Assembly (NCBI GenBank): GCA_033856195.1
Contig: JAWVFL010000011.1
Span: 1 to 56,863, forward strand
Origin: VRUE01 sp033856195
Lineage (GTDB): Bacteria > Actinomycetota > Thermoleophilia > Solirubrobacterales > 70-9
Reading direction: 5' to 3'
DNA: 56,863 bases
In this document: positions 49,987 through 56,863 of the stretch, in pieces
Numbering within the stretch: position 1 is the stretch's first letter
Layout: each line of letters starts with the position of its first letter
Notes under the pieces: model-generated
Told to the model about the DNA's origin: nothing
Databases searched by the model: none
Seen by the model: only the letters and a program-made list of their open reading frames with translations
Made by a program: the position numbers and the translations under genes

Positions 49987-51095
49987 GCGAGCCGATCCCG
50001 CTTGCCAAGCCGGAGATCGGCGCCCGCGAGGAGGAGCTCGCGCTCGAGGTGCTGCGCTCCGGCCGGCTCTCGCTCGGGCCGATGGGCGAGCGTTTCGAGC
50101 GTGCCTTCGCCGAGTGGCTCGGCGTCGAGGACGCGGTGGCGGTCTCCAGCGGCACCGCAGGGCTGCACCTCGGCGTGCGGGCGCTCGGCTGGTCGGCCGG
50201 CGAGGAGGTCCTCACCAGCCCCTTCAGCTTCGTCGCTTCCGCCAACTGCCTGCTCTACGAGGGTGTGCGGCCGGTCTTCTGCGACGTCGACCCGGTCAGC
50301 CTCAACCTCGACCCGGCCGCGGCGGCCGCGGCCATCGGCGAGCGCACGGTGGGCATCCTGCCGGTGCACATCTTTGGCTACCCCGCGGCGATGCCGGCGC
50401 TGGAGACGCTTGCCGGCCAGAACGACCTCGGTCTGCTCGAGGACGCTTGCGAGGCCCTTGGTGCGATCGATTCGGAGGGACGCAATGTGGGGGTGCGAGG
50501 CAACGTGGCGACCTTCGCCTTCTACGCCAACAAGCAGATGACGACGGGGGAGGGGGGCATGGTCGTTCCCGGCGATACGGCTATCGCCGCTCGCCTGCGC
50601 AGCGAGCGCAACCAGGGCCGCGCCGCCGACATGGGCTGGCTCGACCATGGCGGGCTCGGCTTCAACTACCGGCTCTCTGACCTGGCCGCCGCGCTCGGCG
50701 TCGCCCAGCTCGAGAAGCTCGACTCGATGCTGGCCGCCCGCGCTCGGGTGGCGTCGTCGTACGAGGCCGGGCTGGCGGGCCTGGACGGCGCGCAAGCGCC
50801 CCTCACCATCCGTGACGCCGAGCGGCGCAGCTGGTTCGTCTACACGGTCACACTTGACGAGGAGATCGACCGTGACGCGACGATCGCCAGGCTTGCCGAG
50901 CGTGGCATCGCGGGCAAGGCCTACCTGCCCTGCATCCACCTCTTCCCGCACCTGCGAGAGCTGGGCTATCGCGAGGGCCAGTTCCCGGTCGCCGAAGCCG
51001 CCTCGGCTCGTTCGCTGGCGCTGCCCTTCTTTCCGGCGATGAGCGAGTCCCAGGTGGCGCGGGTATGCGAGGCTCTCGCCGAATCCATCCGCTGA
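49983..51095 (+). CDS. DegT/DnrJ/EryC1/StrS-family aminotransferase
   Basis: A PLP-dependent sugar aminotransferase of 370 residues. LAKPEIGAREEELALEVLRSG is the family N-terminus, VSSGTAGLHLGVRALG binds the PLP phosphate, and LLEDACEALGA holds the Asp contacting PLP. FAFYANKQMTTGEGGMV has the Schiff-base lysine. RLSDLAAALGVAQLEKLD and YLPCIHLFPHLRELGY follow. Such enzymes aminate keto sugars for glycans or antibiotics. No sugar-nucleotide gene is adjacent; it is wedged between cimA and argH with overlaps on both sides (ATGA; TGATG), so it may instead act on a small metabolite. Substrate unknown. Confidence 0.87.
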
Positions 51096-52486
51096 TGTCT
51101 CGCTTCCGCAAAGACCCAGATCCCCGCTTCTGGCGGATCAACCGCTCGATCGAGTTCGATTGGCGGTTGGCGCCGTACGACATAGACCAGTCGCAAGCGC
51201 ACGCGCGCGGCCTGCGTGAGATCGGCGTGCTCGACGGCGACGAGCTGGAGCAGATCGATTCCGGGCTGGAGCGTGTGCGAGCGCGCATGGGCGAGCACGG
51301 CTTCCAGTTCGAGGAGGCCGACGAGGACATCCACATGGCCGTCGAGCGCCTGCTCGGGGAGGAGATCGGCCCGCTTGCCGGCAAGCTCCACACCGGTCGC
51401 TCGCGCAACGACCAGGTGGCCACCGACGTGGCGATGGTCGTACAGGCTCATTCGCTGCGCGCGATCGAGCTGGCGGGGGCGACCATGGAGCGGCTGCTGG
51501 AGCTGGCCGAGCACCACCGCGACTGGCCGATGCCGGGCTATACGCACCTGCAGCGGGCGCAGCCGGTCTACCTCGGCCACCACCTGCTCGCCTACTTCTG
51601 GATGCTCGCCCGCGACGTGCTGCGCTTCCAGTTCGCCCTCGACAGCGCCTCGGTGATGCCGCTCGGCTCCGGCGCCCTTGCCGGAGTCAACTGGGAGATC
51701 GACCGCAACGCCGTTGCCGACGATCTCGGCTTCGAGCACGTCAGCCACAACTCGATCGACGGTGCCTCCAACCGCGACTTCGTCCTCGACTACCTCGCCG
51801 CCGCTTCGACCTGCGCGATGCACCTCTCTCGGCTCGGCTCGGAGATCGTGATCTGGTCGAGCACCGAGTTCGGCTTCTGCGAGCTCGACGAGTCCTTCTC
51901 CTCGGGGTCGAGCATCATGCCGCAGAAGAAGAACCCCGACTCGGCCGAGCTACTGCGCGCCAAGAGCCCCCGCGTCGCCGCCGGCTACAGCTCGCTGCTC
52001 GGCACCATGCACGCCCTGCCGCTCACCTACGGCAAGGACATGCAGGAGGACAAGGAGCCGCTCTTCGACGCGATCGACACGATCGAGTCCTGCCTCGACG
52101 CCACTGAGGGGATGCTGGCCGGGATCGAGTTCGACCGCGAGCGCCTCGAGGCCGCCTCCGGCGACGAGATGCTTGCCGCCACCGAGATCGCCGACCTACT
52201 GGTCCGCCGCGGCGTCCCCTTCCGCGAGGCGCATGGCATCGTCGGCGGTCTGGTCCGCGACGCCGTCGAGCGCGGCAAGGCGCTTTCCGAGCTGACCGAG
52301 GCAGAGTTGCGCGAGCGCTCTGACGTCTTGGACGACTCCTTCTACGAGGTGCTGCAGCGCAGCAGCTGGCTCGAGTCAAAGCGAATCGAGGGTGGAACTT
52401 CTTCGACGGCGCTGGCGGCGCAACTGGAACAGGCGGGCAAGGCCCTCGCTGCGGTCAAGGCGAGGGCGCTCGAAGAGCGTTCATGA
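51095..52486 (+). CDS. argH: Argininosuccinate lyase
   Basis: The last arginine enzyme, cleaving argininosuccinate to arginine and fumarate; 463 residues. EEADEDIHMAVERLL, KLHTGRSRNDQVATDVAM, GYTHLQRAQPVYLGHHLLA (catalytic His) and GSSIMPQKKNPDSAELLRAK (mobile signature loop with catalytic Ser) are complete. ATG 51095 overlaps the preceding stop (TGATG) and is the normal N-terminus; the longer frame is not needed. No other arg gene is in the window. It is overlapped by the glycosylase gene through ATGA. Confidence 0.95.
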   Translation: MSRFRKDPDPRFWRINRSIEFDWRLAPYDIDQSQAHARGLREIGVLDGDELEQIDSGLERVRARMGEHGFQFEEADEDIHMAVERLLGEEIGPLAGKLHTGRSRNDQVATDVAMVVQAHSLRAIELAGATMERLLELAEHHRDWPMPGYTHLQRAQPVYLGHHLLAYFWMLARDVLRFQFALDSASVMPLGSGALAGVNWEIDRNAVADDLGFEHVSHNSIDGASNRDFVLDYLAAASTCAMHLSRLGSEIVIWSSTEFGFCELDESFSSGSSIMPQKKNPDSAELLRAKSPRVAAGYSSLLGTMHALPLTYGKDMQEDKEPLFDAIDTIESCLDATEGMLAGIEFDRERLEAASGDEMLAATEIADLLVRRGVPFREAHGIVGGLVRDAVERGKALSELTEAELRERSDVLDDSFYEVLQRSSWLESKRIEGGTSSTALAAQLEQAGKALAAVKARALEERS

Positions 52487-53082
52487 GCAGCGCCGAGACC
52501 GCGATCGGCGAGCGGCTCGGGCTCGAATTCTTCGATCGCTCCGTCCACCTGGTCGCCCGCGAGCTGATCGGCTGCCGACTCTTCTTCGCCGGTTGCGGCG
52601 GCACGATCGTCGAGACCGAGAGCTACGAGCGCGACGACCCGGCCTGCCACGCCTACGTCGGGCTCACCGACCGCACGCAGGTGCTCTTCGGGCCGGCCGG
52701 GCGTGCCTACGTCTACCTCTCCTACGGGATCCACAGCCTGCTCAATTTCGTCGCCGAGCCCGAGGGCGAGGCAGCGGCCGTGCTGATCCGTGCGCTCGAG
52801 CCGACCGCGGGAATCGAGGCGATGCGCGCCCGTCGCGGCGTGCGTCCTGACCGCGACCTCTGTTCCGGCCCCGGCAAGCTGACCGAGGCGCTCGGGATCG
52901 GGCTCGAGCAGAACAACGCCGATCTCAGCCGCGACCCGTTCTTGCTGCTGGGCCCGGCGGACGATTGGGACGGCGAGATCCTGACCGGCCCGCGCATCGG
53001 CATCACCAAAGCGGTCGAGCGGCCCTGGCGCTTCTGCGCCGCCGACAACCCCCACGTGTCCCGCCCAGCTATCCGGCGGTGA
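52483..53082 (+). CDS. mpg: 3-Methyladenine DNA glycosylase (AAG/MPG family)
   Basis: It removes alkylated purines by base excision. The 199 residues carry LARELIGCRLFF, GGTIVETESYERDDPACHAYVG (catalytic Glu in VETE), RTQVLFGPAGRAYVYLSYGIHSLLNFV (intercalating Tyr region) and LCSGPGKLTEALGI. Length and order match the AAG family, not AlkA or Tag. The start overlaps argH by 4 nt and the 3' end overlaps the convergent PBP gene by 14 bp. Confidence 0.92.
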   Translation: MSSAETAIGERLGLEFFDRSVHLVARELIGCRLFFAGCGGTIVETESYERDDPACHAYVGLTDRTQVLFGPAGRAYVYLSYGIHSLLNFVAEPEGEAAAVLIRALEPTAGIEAMRARRGVRPDRDLCSGPGKLTEALGIGLEQNNADLSRDPFLLLGPADDWDGEILTGPRIGITKAVERPWRFCAADNPHVSRPAIRR

Positions 53083-55276
53083 CGCCGCCACCGCTCGAGG
53101 GCGCGGCGGGTTCGCTCGGCGCGGGTTCCGCCGGTTCGGCGGGTTCAGCTGCTTCCGGCGCTTCTTCAGGGGCCACCGGTTCGCTCGGTTCGCTTTCTTC
53201 GGGCGCCGGTTCGGATTCCGTTTCGCCGGAGGATTCGGGCGGGGTGTAGGTCGAGCCTGGGGGTGAGGCGCCGGAGTCCTGCTTGCCTTCCTTGCCTTCC
53301 GCGGCGCGTTCGGCCTTGATTTCCTCCCAGGCCGAGATCACGCTGGCCCAGATCAGCGCCGGGAAGGTGCCGCCCATCACCGGGCCACCGTTGTAAAGCG
53401 TCGTCATCGCCGTCGTCGTGTCGGCGTAGCCGACCCAGACGCAAGCGGTGACTTCGTCTTCGACCCCGCCGCAGAACCAGGCGTCGCCGTTGTTCTCAGT
53501 CGTCCCGGTCTTACCCCACTGGCCCGAGGCGCCAATCTGGGCGTTGGTGCCCGTGCCGCTGCTGACCACCGTTTCGAGAATGCTCTTCGCTTCGTCGGCG
53601 ACGCCTTCCGGAATAACCTGGGTGTGGATCGAGTCGTTGTCGCCATCCTTGATCGTGTGGCCGTCCTGGTCGGTGACCTGGGTATATGCAACCGGGCTGT
53701 CGCCTGGCCGCGCCCCCAGCGTGCCGCTGACTCGGTCGCCGTTGTTGCCGATCGTCGAGTAGGCATAGGTCCAGCCCAGCGGCGTGACGCCGAGTTCGAC
53801 GCCGCCGAGCACCATCGCCGGGTTGGTCGAGATCGGGTCGTGGTAGCCCATCTTGTGGATGGTCGAGGCGATCGAGCGGGTGCGGTCCTCGATCGTCTTG
53901 CCCTTCAGCCCTTCCAGGCCGAGCTGGGCGTAGATCGAGTTGTCCGAGTAGGTCGTCGCGCAGACGATGTCGCAGGAGCCGAGGTAGGAGTCCTCGTCGT
54001 TGTGGACAATGAACGTTTCTTCGCCGTGCTTGCCGAAGTCGAATTCCTGCGGGGCCGACTCGTAGACCGTGTAGGGCGAGATGCCCTCCTCGAGGGCGGT
54101 GATCAGCGTGAAGGGCTTGATCGAGGAGCCGGGCTGGCGGTGGCCCTGGGTGGCGAGGTTGAAGGGCTTCGTTTCGAAGTTGGGACCACCGACCATCGCC
54201 TTGACGCCGGCGTTTTTGTTGTCGATCACGACCACCGAGGCGGTCGCCGGCGAGTAGCCGAGGTAGGAGCTGACCGCTTCTTCGGCCGCGCCCTGCAGGC
54301 GCAGGTCGATCGTCGACTTCACTTTGAGGCCGCCGAAGAACGCCTTGGCGGCTCCGTAGCGTTCGACCAGCTGCTGGCGCAGCCAGGCGGTGTAGTAGGG
54401 GGCCCTCGAGTCGAGCGTCGGAGGCTCGATGTCATCGGGAGAGGGCAGCGCCTGCTGGCTGCCTTCTTCGAGCTGCTCGTGGGTGATGTAGCCCTGTTCG
54501 TACATCTTTTCAAGCACGATGTTGCGCCGCGAAAGCGAGTTTTCGGGATAGGCCTTGGGGTCGTAGGCCGAGGGCGAGGCGATGACCCCGGCGAGGGTCG
54601 CCGCCTCCCATGGCTCCAGCACCGAGGCGCAGGGCTCGTTCGGCGTGCCGCAGCCCGGGTGGGCCTTGCCGAAGTAGGTGCGTGCCGCCGCCTCGATCCC
54701 GTAGGCGCCCTCGCCAAAGTAGATCGTGTTGAGGTACTGGGTGAGGATTTCGTCCTTGGTCCAGTGGCGCTCGAGCCGGTAGGCCAGCGCCGCCTCGCGG
54801 AACTTGACGAAGAGGGTGCGGCTGTCCTGCGCTTCCAGCGCGTTCTTGACGAACTGCTCGGTGATCGTCGAGGCGCCCTGCGCCGCGCTCTGGCTGAGAA
54901 TGTCCTTGACCAGGGCCCTGCCAATGCCCTGGAAGTCGACCCCGCTGTGCTCGTAGAAGCGCGAGTCCTCGATCGAGACCACCGCATTCTTGATGTTCGG
55001 CGAGATCTGTCCTGAGGTGAGCAGGATCTTGTTCTGGTCGCTGGTCAGCGTGCCGATCGGTTCGCCGAAGGCATCGAATACCTCGCTGTTCTTCGATGCC
55101 TTGTACTGGGCGAAGCTGTAGATCGCCGGCAGGTTCTGGGAGACAGCGGCCATCATCCCGAAGACCATCGAGACAAGCCCCAGCACGCCTAGCCCCATTA
55201 CGACGAAGAGGATGCGTAGCTTCTTGAGGCGCGGCTTGCTGCGTTCGCCCGCCAAGAGAGTGCGGCAGTCTAGCAT
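53069..55276 (-). CDS. Bifunctional class A penicillin-binding protein (GT51-transpeptidase)
   Basis: A peptidoglycan polymerase/cross-linker of 735 residues. A short basic cytosolic part is followed by a membrane anchor (ILFVVMGLGVLGLVSMVFGM). The GT51 domain shows EDSRFYEHSGVDFQGIGRAL (catalytic Glu), GASTITEQFVKNAL and YLNTIYFGEGAYGIEAAA. The transpeptidase domain has SxxK in PGSSIKPFTLI, SxN in YSDNSIYAQLG and KTG in GKTGTTENNGDAWF. The last 80 residues are Pro/Glu/Ser/Ala-rich and likely extend into the wall. ATG 55276 lies 7 bp from the divergent tyrS start. The 3' end overlaps the glycosylase gene. Confidence 0.94.
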   Translation of the reverse strand: MLDCRTLLAGERSKPRLKKLRILFVVMGLGVLGLVSMVFGMMAAVSQNLPAIYSFAQYKASKNSEVFDAFGEPIGTLTSDQNKILLTSGQISPNIKNAVVSIEDSRFYEHSGVDFQGIGRALVKDILSQSAAQGASTITEQFVKNALEAQDSRTLFVKFREAALAYRLERHWTKDEILTQYLNTIYFGEGAYGIEAAARTYFGKAHPGCGTPNEPCASVLEPWEAATLAGVIASPSAYDPKAYPENSLSRRNIVLEKMYEQGYITHEQLEEGSQQALPSPDDIEPPTLDSRAPYYTAWLRQQLVERYGAAKAFFGGLKVKSTIDLRLQGAAEEAVSSYLGYSPATASVVVIDNKNAGVKAMVGGPNFETKPFNLATQGHRQPGSSIKPFTLITALEEGISPYTVYESAPQEFDFGKHGEETFIVHNDEDSYLGSCDIVCATTYSDNSIYAQLGLEGLKGKTIEDRTRSIASTIHKMGYHDPISTNPAMVLGGVELGVTPLGWTYAYSTIGNNGDRVSGTLGARPGDSPVAYTQVTDQDGHTIKDGDNDSIHTQVIPEGVADEAKSILETVVSSGTGTNAQIGASGQWGKTGTTENNGDAWFCGGVEDEVTACVWVGYADTTTAMTTLYNGGPVMGGTFPALIWASVISAWEEIKAERAAEGKEGKQDSGASPPGSTYTPPESSGETESEPAPEESEPSEPVAPEEAPEAAEPAEPAEPAPSEPAAPSSGGGVTAG
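55271..55276 (+). promoter_or_regulatory. -10 box TAGCAT for tyrS
   Basis: TAGCAT ends 7 nt before the tyrS GTG and overlaps the ATG of the divergent PBP gene on the other strand. A leaderless tyrS transcript is likely. No T-box leader can fit here. Confidence 0.45.
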
Positions 55277-55283
55277 TGGGGCC

Positions 55284-56447
55284 GTGGCGGACCTGACGCG
55301 CAACGCGGTCGACGTGCTGCCGGCGGGGATGCTGCAGGAGCAGTTGGCCGGCGGCCGGCCCCTGCGGGTCAAGCTCGGGATCGATCCGACGACGCCCGAC
55401 ATCCACCTCGGCCACACCGTCGTGCTCGAGAAGCTGCGCGAGTTCCAGGTCGAGGGACACCAGGTGGTCCTGATCGTCGGCGACTTCACCGCCCGGGTCG
55501 GCGATCCCAGCGGCCGCTCCGCACAGCGCCCGATGCCATCGCCCGAAGAGATCGAGGCGAACGCGGCGACCTACCAGGAGCAGGCCTTCAAGGTCCTCGA
55601 CCGCGAGCGCACCGAGGTTCGCTTCAACAGCCAGTGGCTGCGCATGGCGCCGGAGGAGCTGCTCGGGCTCCTGGCCCAGACCACGGTCGCGCGCCTGATC
55701 GAGCGCGACGACTTCCAGAAGCGCCTTGCCGCCGGCGCTCCGATCGCGGCGCTCGAGCTGCTCTACCCGTTGCTGCAGGGCTACGACTCGGTCGCGGTCG
55801 AGGCCGACGTCGAGATCGGTGGCACCGATCAGAAGTTCAACCTGCTCTTCGGCCGCGACATCCAGTCCGCCTACGGCCAGAAGCCGCAGTCGATCGTGAC
55901 CATGCCGATCCTGGTCGGCACCGACGGCACGCAGAAGATGAGCAAGTCGCTGGGCAACTACGTCGGCGTCACCGAGGCGCCGGGGGAGATCTTCGGCAAG
56001 GTGATGCGAATCCCGGATGAGGCGATGGCGGACTACTACCGGCTGGTACTGGGCGCCGAGGCGCCGGAGGGCATGGCGCCGAACGAGGCGAAGCGGGCCT
56101 TGGCGAAGGGCATCGTCGAGCGCTTCCACGGCAGCGCCGCGGCCCAGGCCGCCGAAGCGCACTTCAACCGCCTCTTCGTCGAGCGAGGGACCCCCGACGA
56201 GGTCGAGGAGCTCGAGCTGGCCCCGTTCGTCGGCGACGACGGGGGTGACGTCCACCTGCCGCTGCTGATGGCAGGCGCCTTCGAGATCAGCTCCAGCGAG
56301 GCCCGCCGGCTGATCCGCCAGGGTGGCGCGAAGCTCGATGGGGAGCCGCTCCCATCCGATACGCTGGACCTCGCCGTGGCGGATCTCGACGGCCGCGTCC
56401 TGCAGGTCGGCAAGCGCCGCTTCCGCAGGCTTCGTGCGCGGGTCTAG
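55284..56447 (+). CDS. tyrS: Tyrosyl-tRNA synthetase
   Basis: A class I aminoacyl-tRNA synthetase, 387 residues from GTG 55284. KLGIDPTTPDIHLGHTVVL holds the HIGH signature (HLGH). YDSVAVEADVEIGGTDQKFNLLFGRDIQ is the tyrosine-binding/TyrS-specific region, and GTQKMSKSLGNYV holds KMSKS. The C-terminal 80 residues form an S4-like tRNA-binding domain (ISSSEARRLIRQGGAKLDG). The open frame upstream lies across the divergent PBP gene and is discarded. An rRNA operon follows. Confidence 0.95.
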   Translation: MADLTRNAVDVLPAGMLQEQLAGGRPLRVKLGIDPTTPDIHLGHTVVLEKLREFQVEGHQVVLIVGDFTARVGDPSGRSAQRPMPSPEEIEANAATYQEQAFKVLDRERTEVRFNSQWLRMAPEELLGLLAQTTVARLIERDDFQKRLAAGAPIAALELLYPLLQGYDSVAVEADVEIGGTDQKFNLLFGRDIQSAYGQKPQSIVTMPILVGTDGTQKMSKSLGNYVGVTEAPGEIFGKVMRIPDEAMADYYRLVLGAEAPEGMAPNEAKRALAKGIVERFHGSAAAQAAEAHFNRLFVERGTPDEVEELELAPFVGDDGGDVHLPLLMAGAFEISSSEARRLIRQGGAKLDGEPLPSDTLDLAVADLDGRVLQVGKRRFRRLRARV

Positions 56448-56477
56448 CGCCCTCTATGCAAATCATCGCCGCAGCGC

Positions 56478-56483
56478 TATACT
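56478..56483 (+). promoter_or_regulatory. rRNA operon promoter, -10 TATACT
   Basis: TATACT lies 31 nt after the tyrS stop and about 260 nt before the 16S rRNA. A weak -35 (TATGCA, 56455-56460) stands 17 nt upstream. No second promoter is obvious in the leader. Confidence 0.55.
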
Positions 56484-56562
56484 CCTTCGTCCCTCTGGGC
56501 AAGGCCTGGTGCCTGGCCCATGCGTGAAGAGCGGCGAGTCCCGTCGCTCGAAGGCGCAGCGG

Positions 56563-56574
56563 TCTTTGAAAACT
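56563..56574 (+). promoter_or_regulatory. boxA-like antitermination site in the rRNA leader
   Basis: TCTTTGAAAACT matches the boxA-type sequence common in rRNA leaders of Gram-positive bacteria (Nus-factor antitermination). It is followed by a stem CCCGCGGA/TCCGTGGG (about 56588-56612). Confidence 0.5.
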
Positions 56575-56666
56575 GAGCAGCGTGCACCCCGCGGATATTC
56601 GTGTCCGTGGGATGTTTGAGCCCGATCCACTCGGTGCGCCAGCGCGCCGGGTGGTCTGATTTACCC

Positions 56667-56722
56667 GTCATGCCGGTCGCCGAGTATGTGTACCCGGCGA
56701 TTTGCAATTTGCCAGGCATGAC
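56667..56722 (+). promoter_or_regulatory. Leader hairpin upstream of 16S rRNA
   Basis: GTCATGCC (56667-56674) pairs exactly with GGCATGAC (56715-56722). An inner GTCGCCG/CGGCGAT stem pairs inside it. It ends about 20 nt before the mature 16S 5' end and is probably part of rRNA folding or processing. Confidence 0.45.
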
Positions 56723-56743
56723 AGCTCTCTGTAAGAAGTACCT

Positions 56744-56863
56744 TTCACGGAGAGTTTGATCCTGGCTCAGGACGAACGCTGGCGGCGTGCTTAACACATG
56801 CAAGTGGTGCGACGAACCAGGGCTTGCCCTGGGGCAAAGCCGCGAACGGGTGAGTAACACGTG
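56744..56863 (+). rRNA. rrs: 16S ribosomal RNA, 5' end (partial)
   Basis: AGAGTTTGATCCTGGCTCAG at 56751 is the universal 16S 5' sequence (E. coli position 8), placing the mature end near 56744. GACGAACGCTGGCGGCGTGC, TTAACACATGCAAG and GCGAACGGGTGAGTAACACG follow to the window edge. The variable V1 stretch is short (GTGGTGCGACGAACCAGGGC...), as in deep-branching actinobacteria. Only about 120 nt are present. Confidence 0.97.

Overview
The window is high-GC, tightly packed bacterial chromosome. Gene content and style point to a deep-branching actinobacterium, most likely class Thermoleophilia (Solirubrobacterales and relatives). The signs are many GTG starts, ATGA/TGATG overlaps, a mycobacterial-type serC, a long serA with ASB and ACT domains, a proline-rich-tailed small membrane protein, and a secreted protein built of AVTxAKL repeats of the kind I associate with that class. 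The placement is an inference. The right edge enters a 16S rRNA gene.

Layout. 1-5.8 kb: edge of an NTF2-like gene, a cupin, cysK-cysE (cysteine), pcrA helicase and folD. 5.8-8.9 kb: small membrane proteins and a GMC oxidoreductase. 8.9-12.1 kb: gatCAB amidotransferase. 12.1-15.3 kb: type II NADH dehydrogenase, a small zinc-ribbon membrane protein and a frameshifted secreted sugar dehydrogenase. 15.3-20.3 kb: a glycan island with a DUF2304-GT2 fusion, two tandem GT39-like membrane glycosyltransferases and a divergent UDP-sulfoquinovose synthase homologue. 20.4-32.2 kb: acetolactate synthase (ilvBN) and ilvC enclose the menaquinone genes menF, menD, menC, menA, menB and menE. 32.7-37.8 kb: a cupin, serC-serA, a quinone oxidoreductase and an RTX-repeat protein. 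37.7-50 kb: an MFS exporter, leuA with a leucine-rich leader peptide, an AbiEi/DUF559-like protein, a XRE-cupin regulator, leuCD, a methyltransferase, leuB, ilvE and cimA. 50-55.3 kb: a DegT-type aminotransferase, argH, a 3-methyladenine glycosylase and a class A PBP. 55.3-56.9 kb: tyrS and the start of an rRNA operon.

How the genes work together. ilvBN, ilvC, ilvE, leuA-D and cimA cover most of valine, leucine and citramalate-route isoleucine synthesis; ilvD is not in the window. The men genes cover chorismate to demethylmenaquinone except the thioesterase steps and the final methylation. Ndh would reduce the menaquinone produced.

The most unusual content is regulatory and structural. (1) There are two families of nested palindromic elements. 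One has a conserved core of about 105 nt inside long arms whose sequence differs between copies but stays perfectly complementary. The other has one intergenic copy and one copy inserted in frame in a glycosyltransferase gene. (2) TANNNT boxes recur 6-8 nt before start codons, which suggests widespread leaderless transcription. Two genes with such a box appear to begin at ATC. (3) There is a leuL leader peptide, and a 26-codon ORF bridging serC and serA by GTGA overlaps on both sides. (4) A 31-nt dyad lies just upstream of ndh. All five convergent gene pairs that lack a long spacer overlap at their 3' ends. No tRNA, CRISPR array, prophage or transposase was seen.
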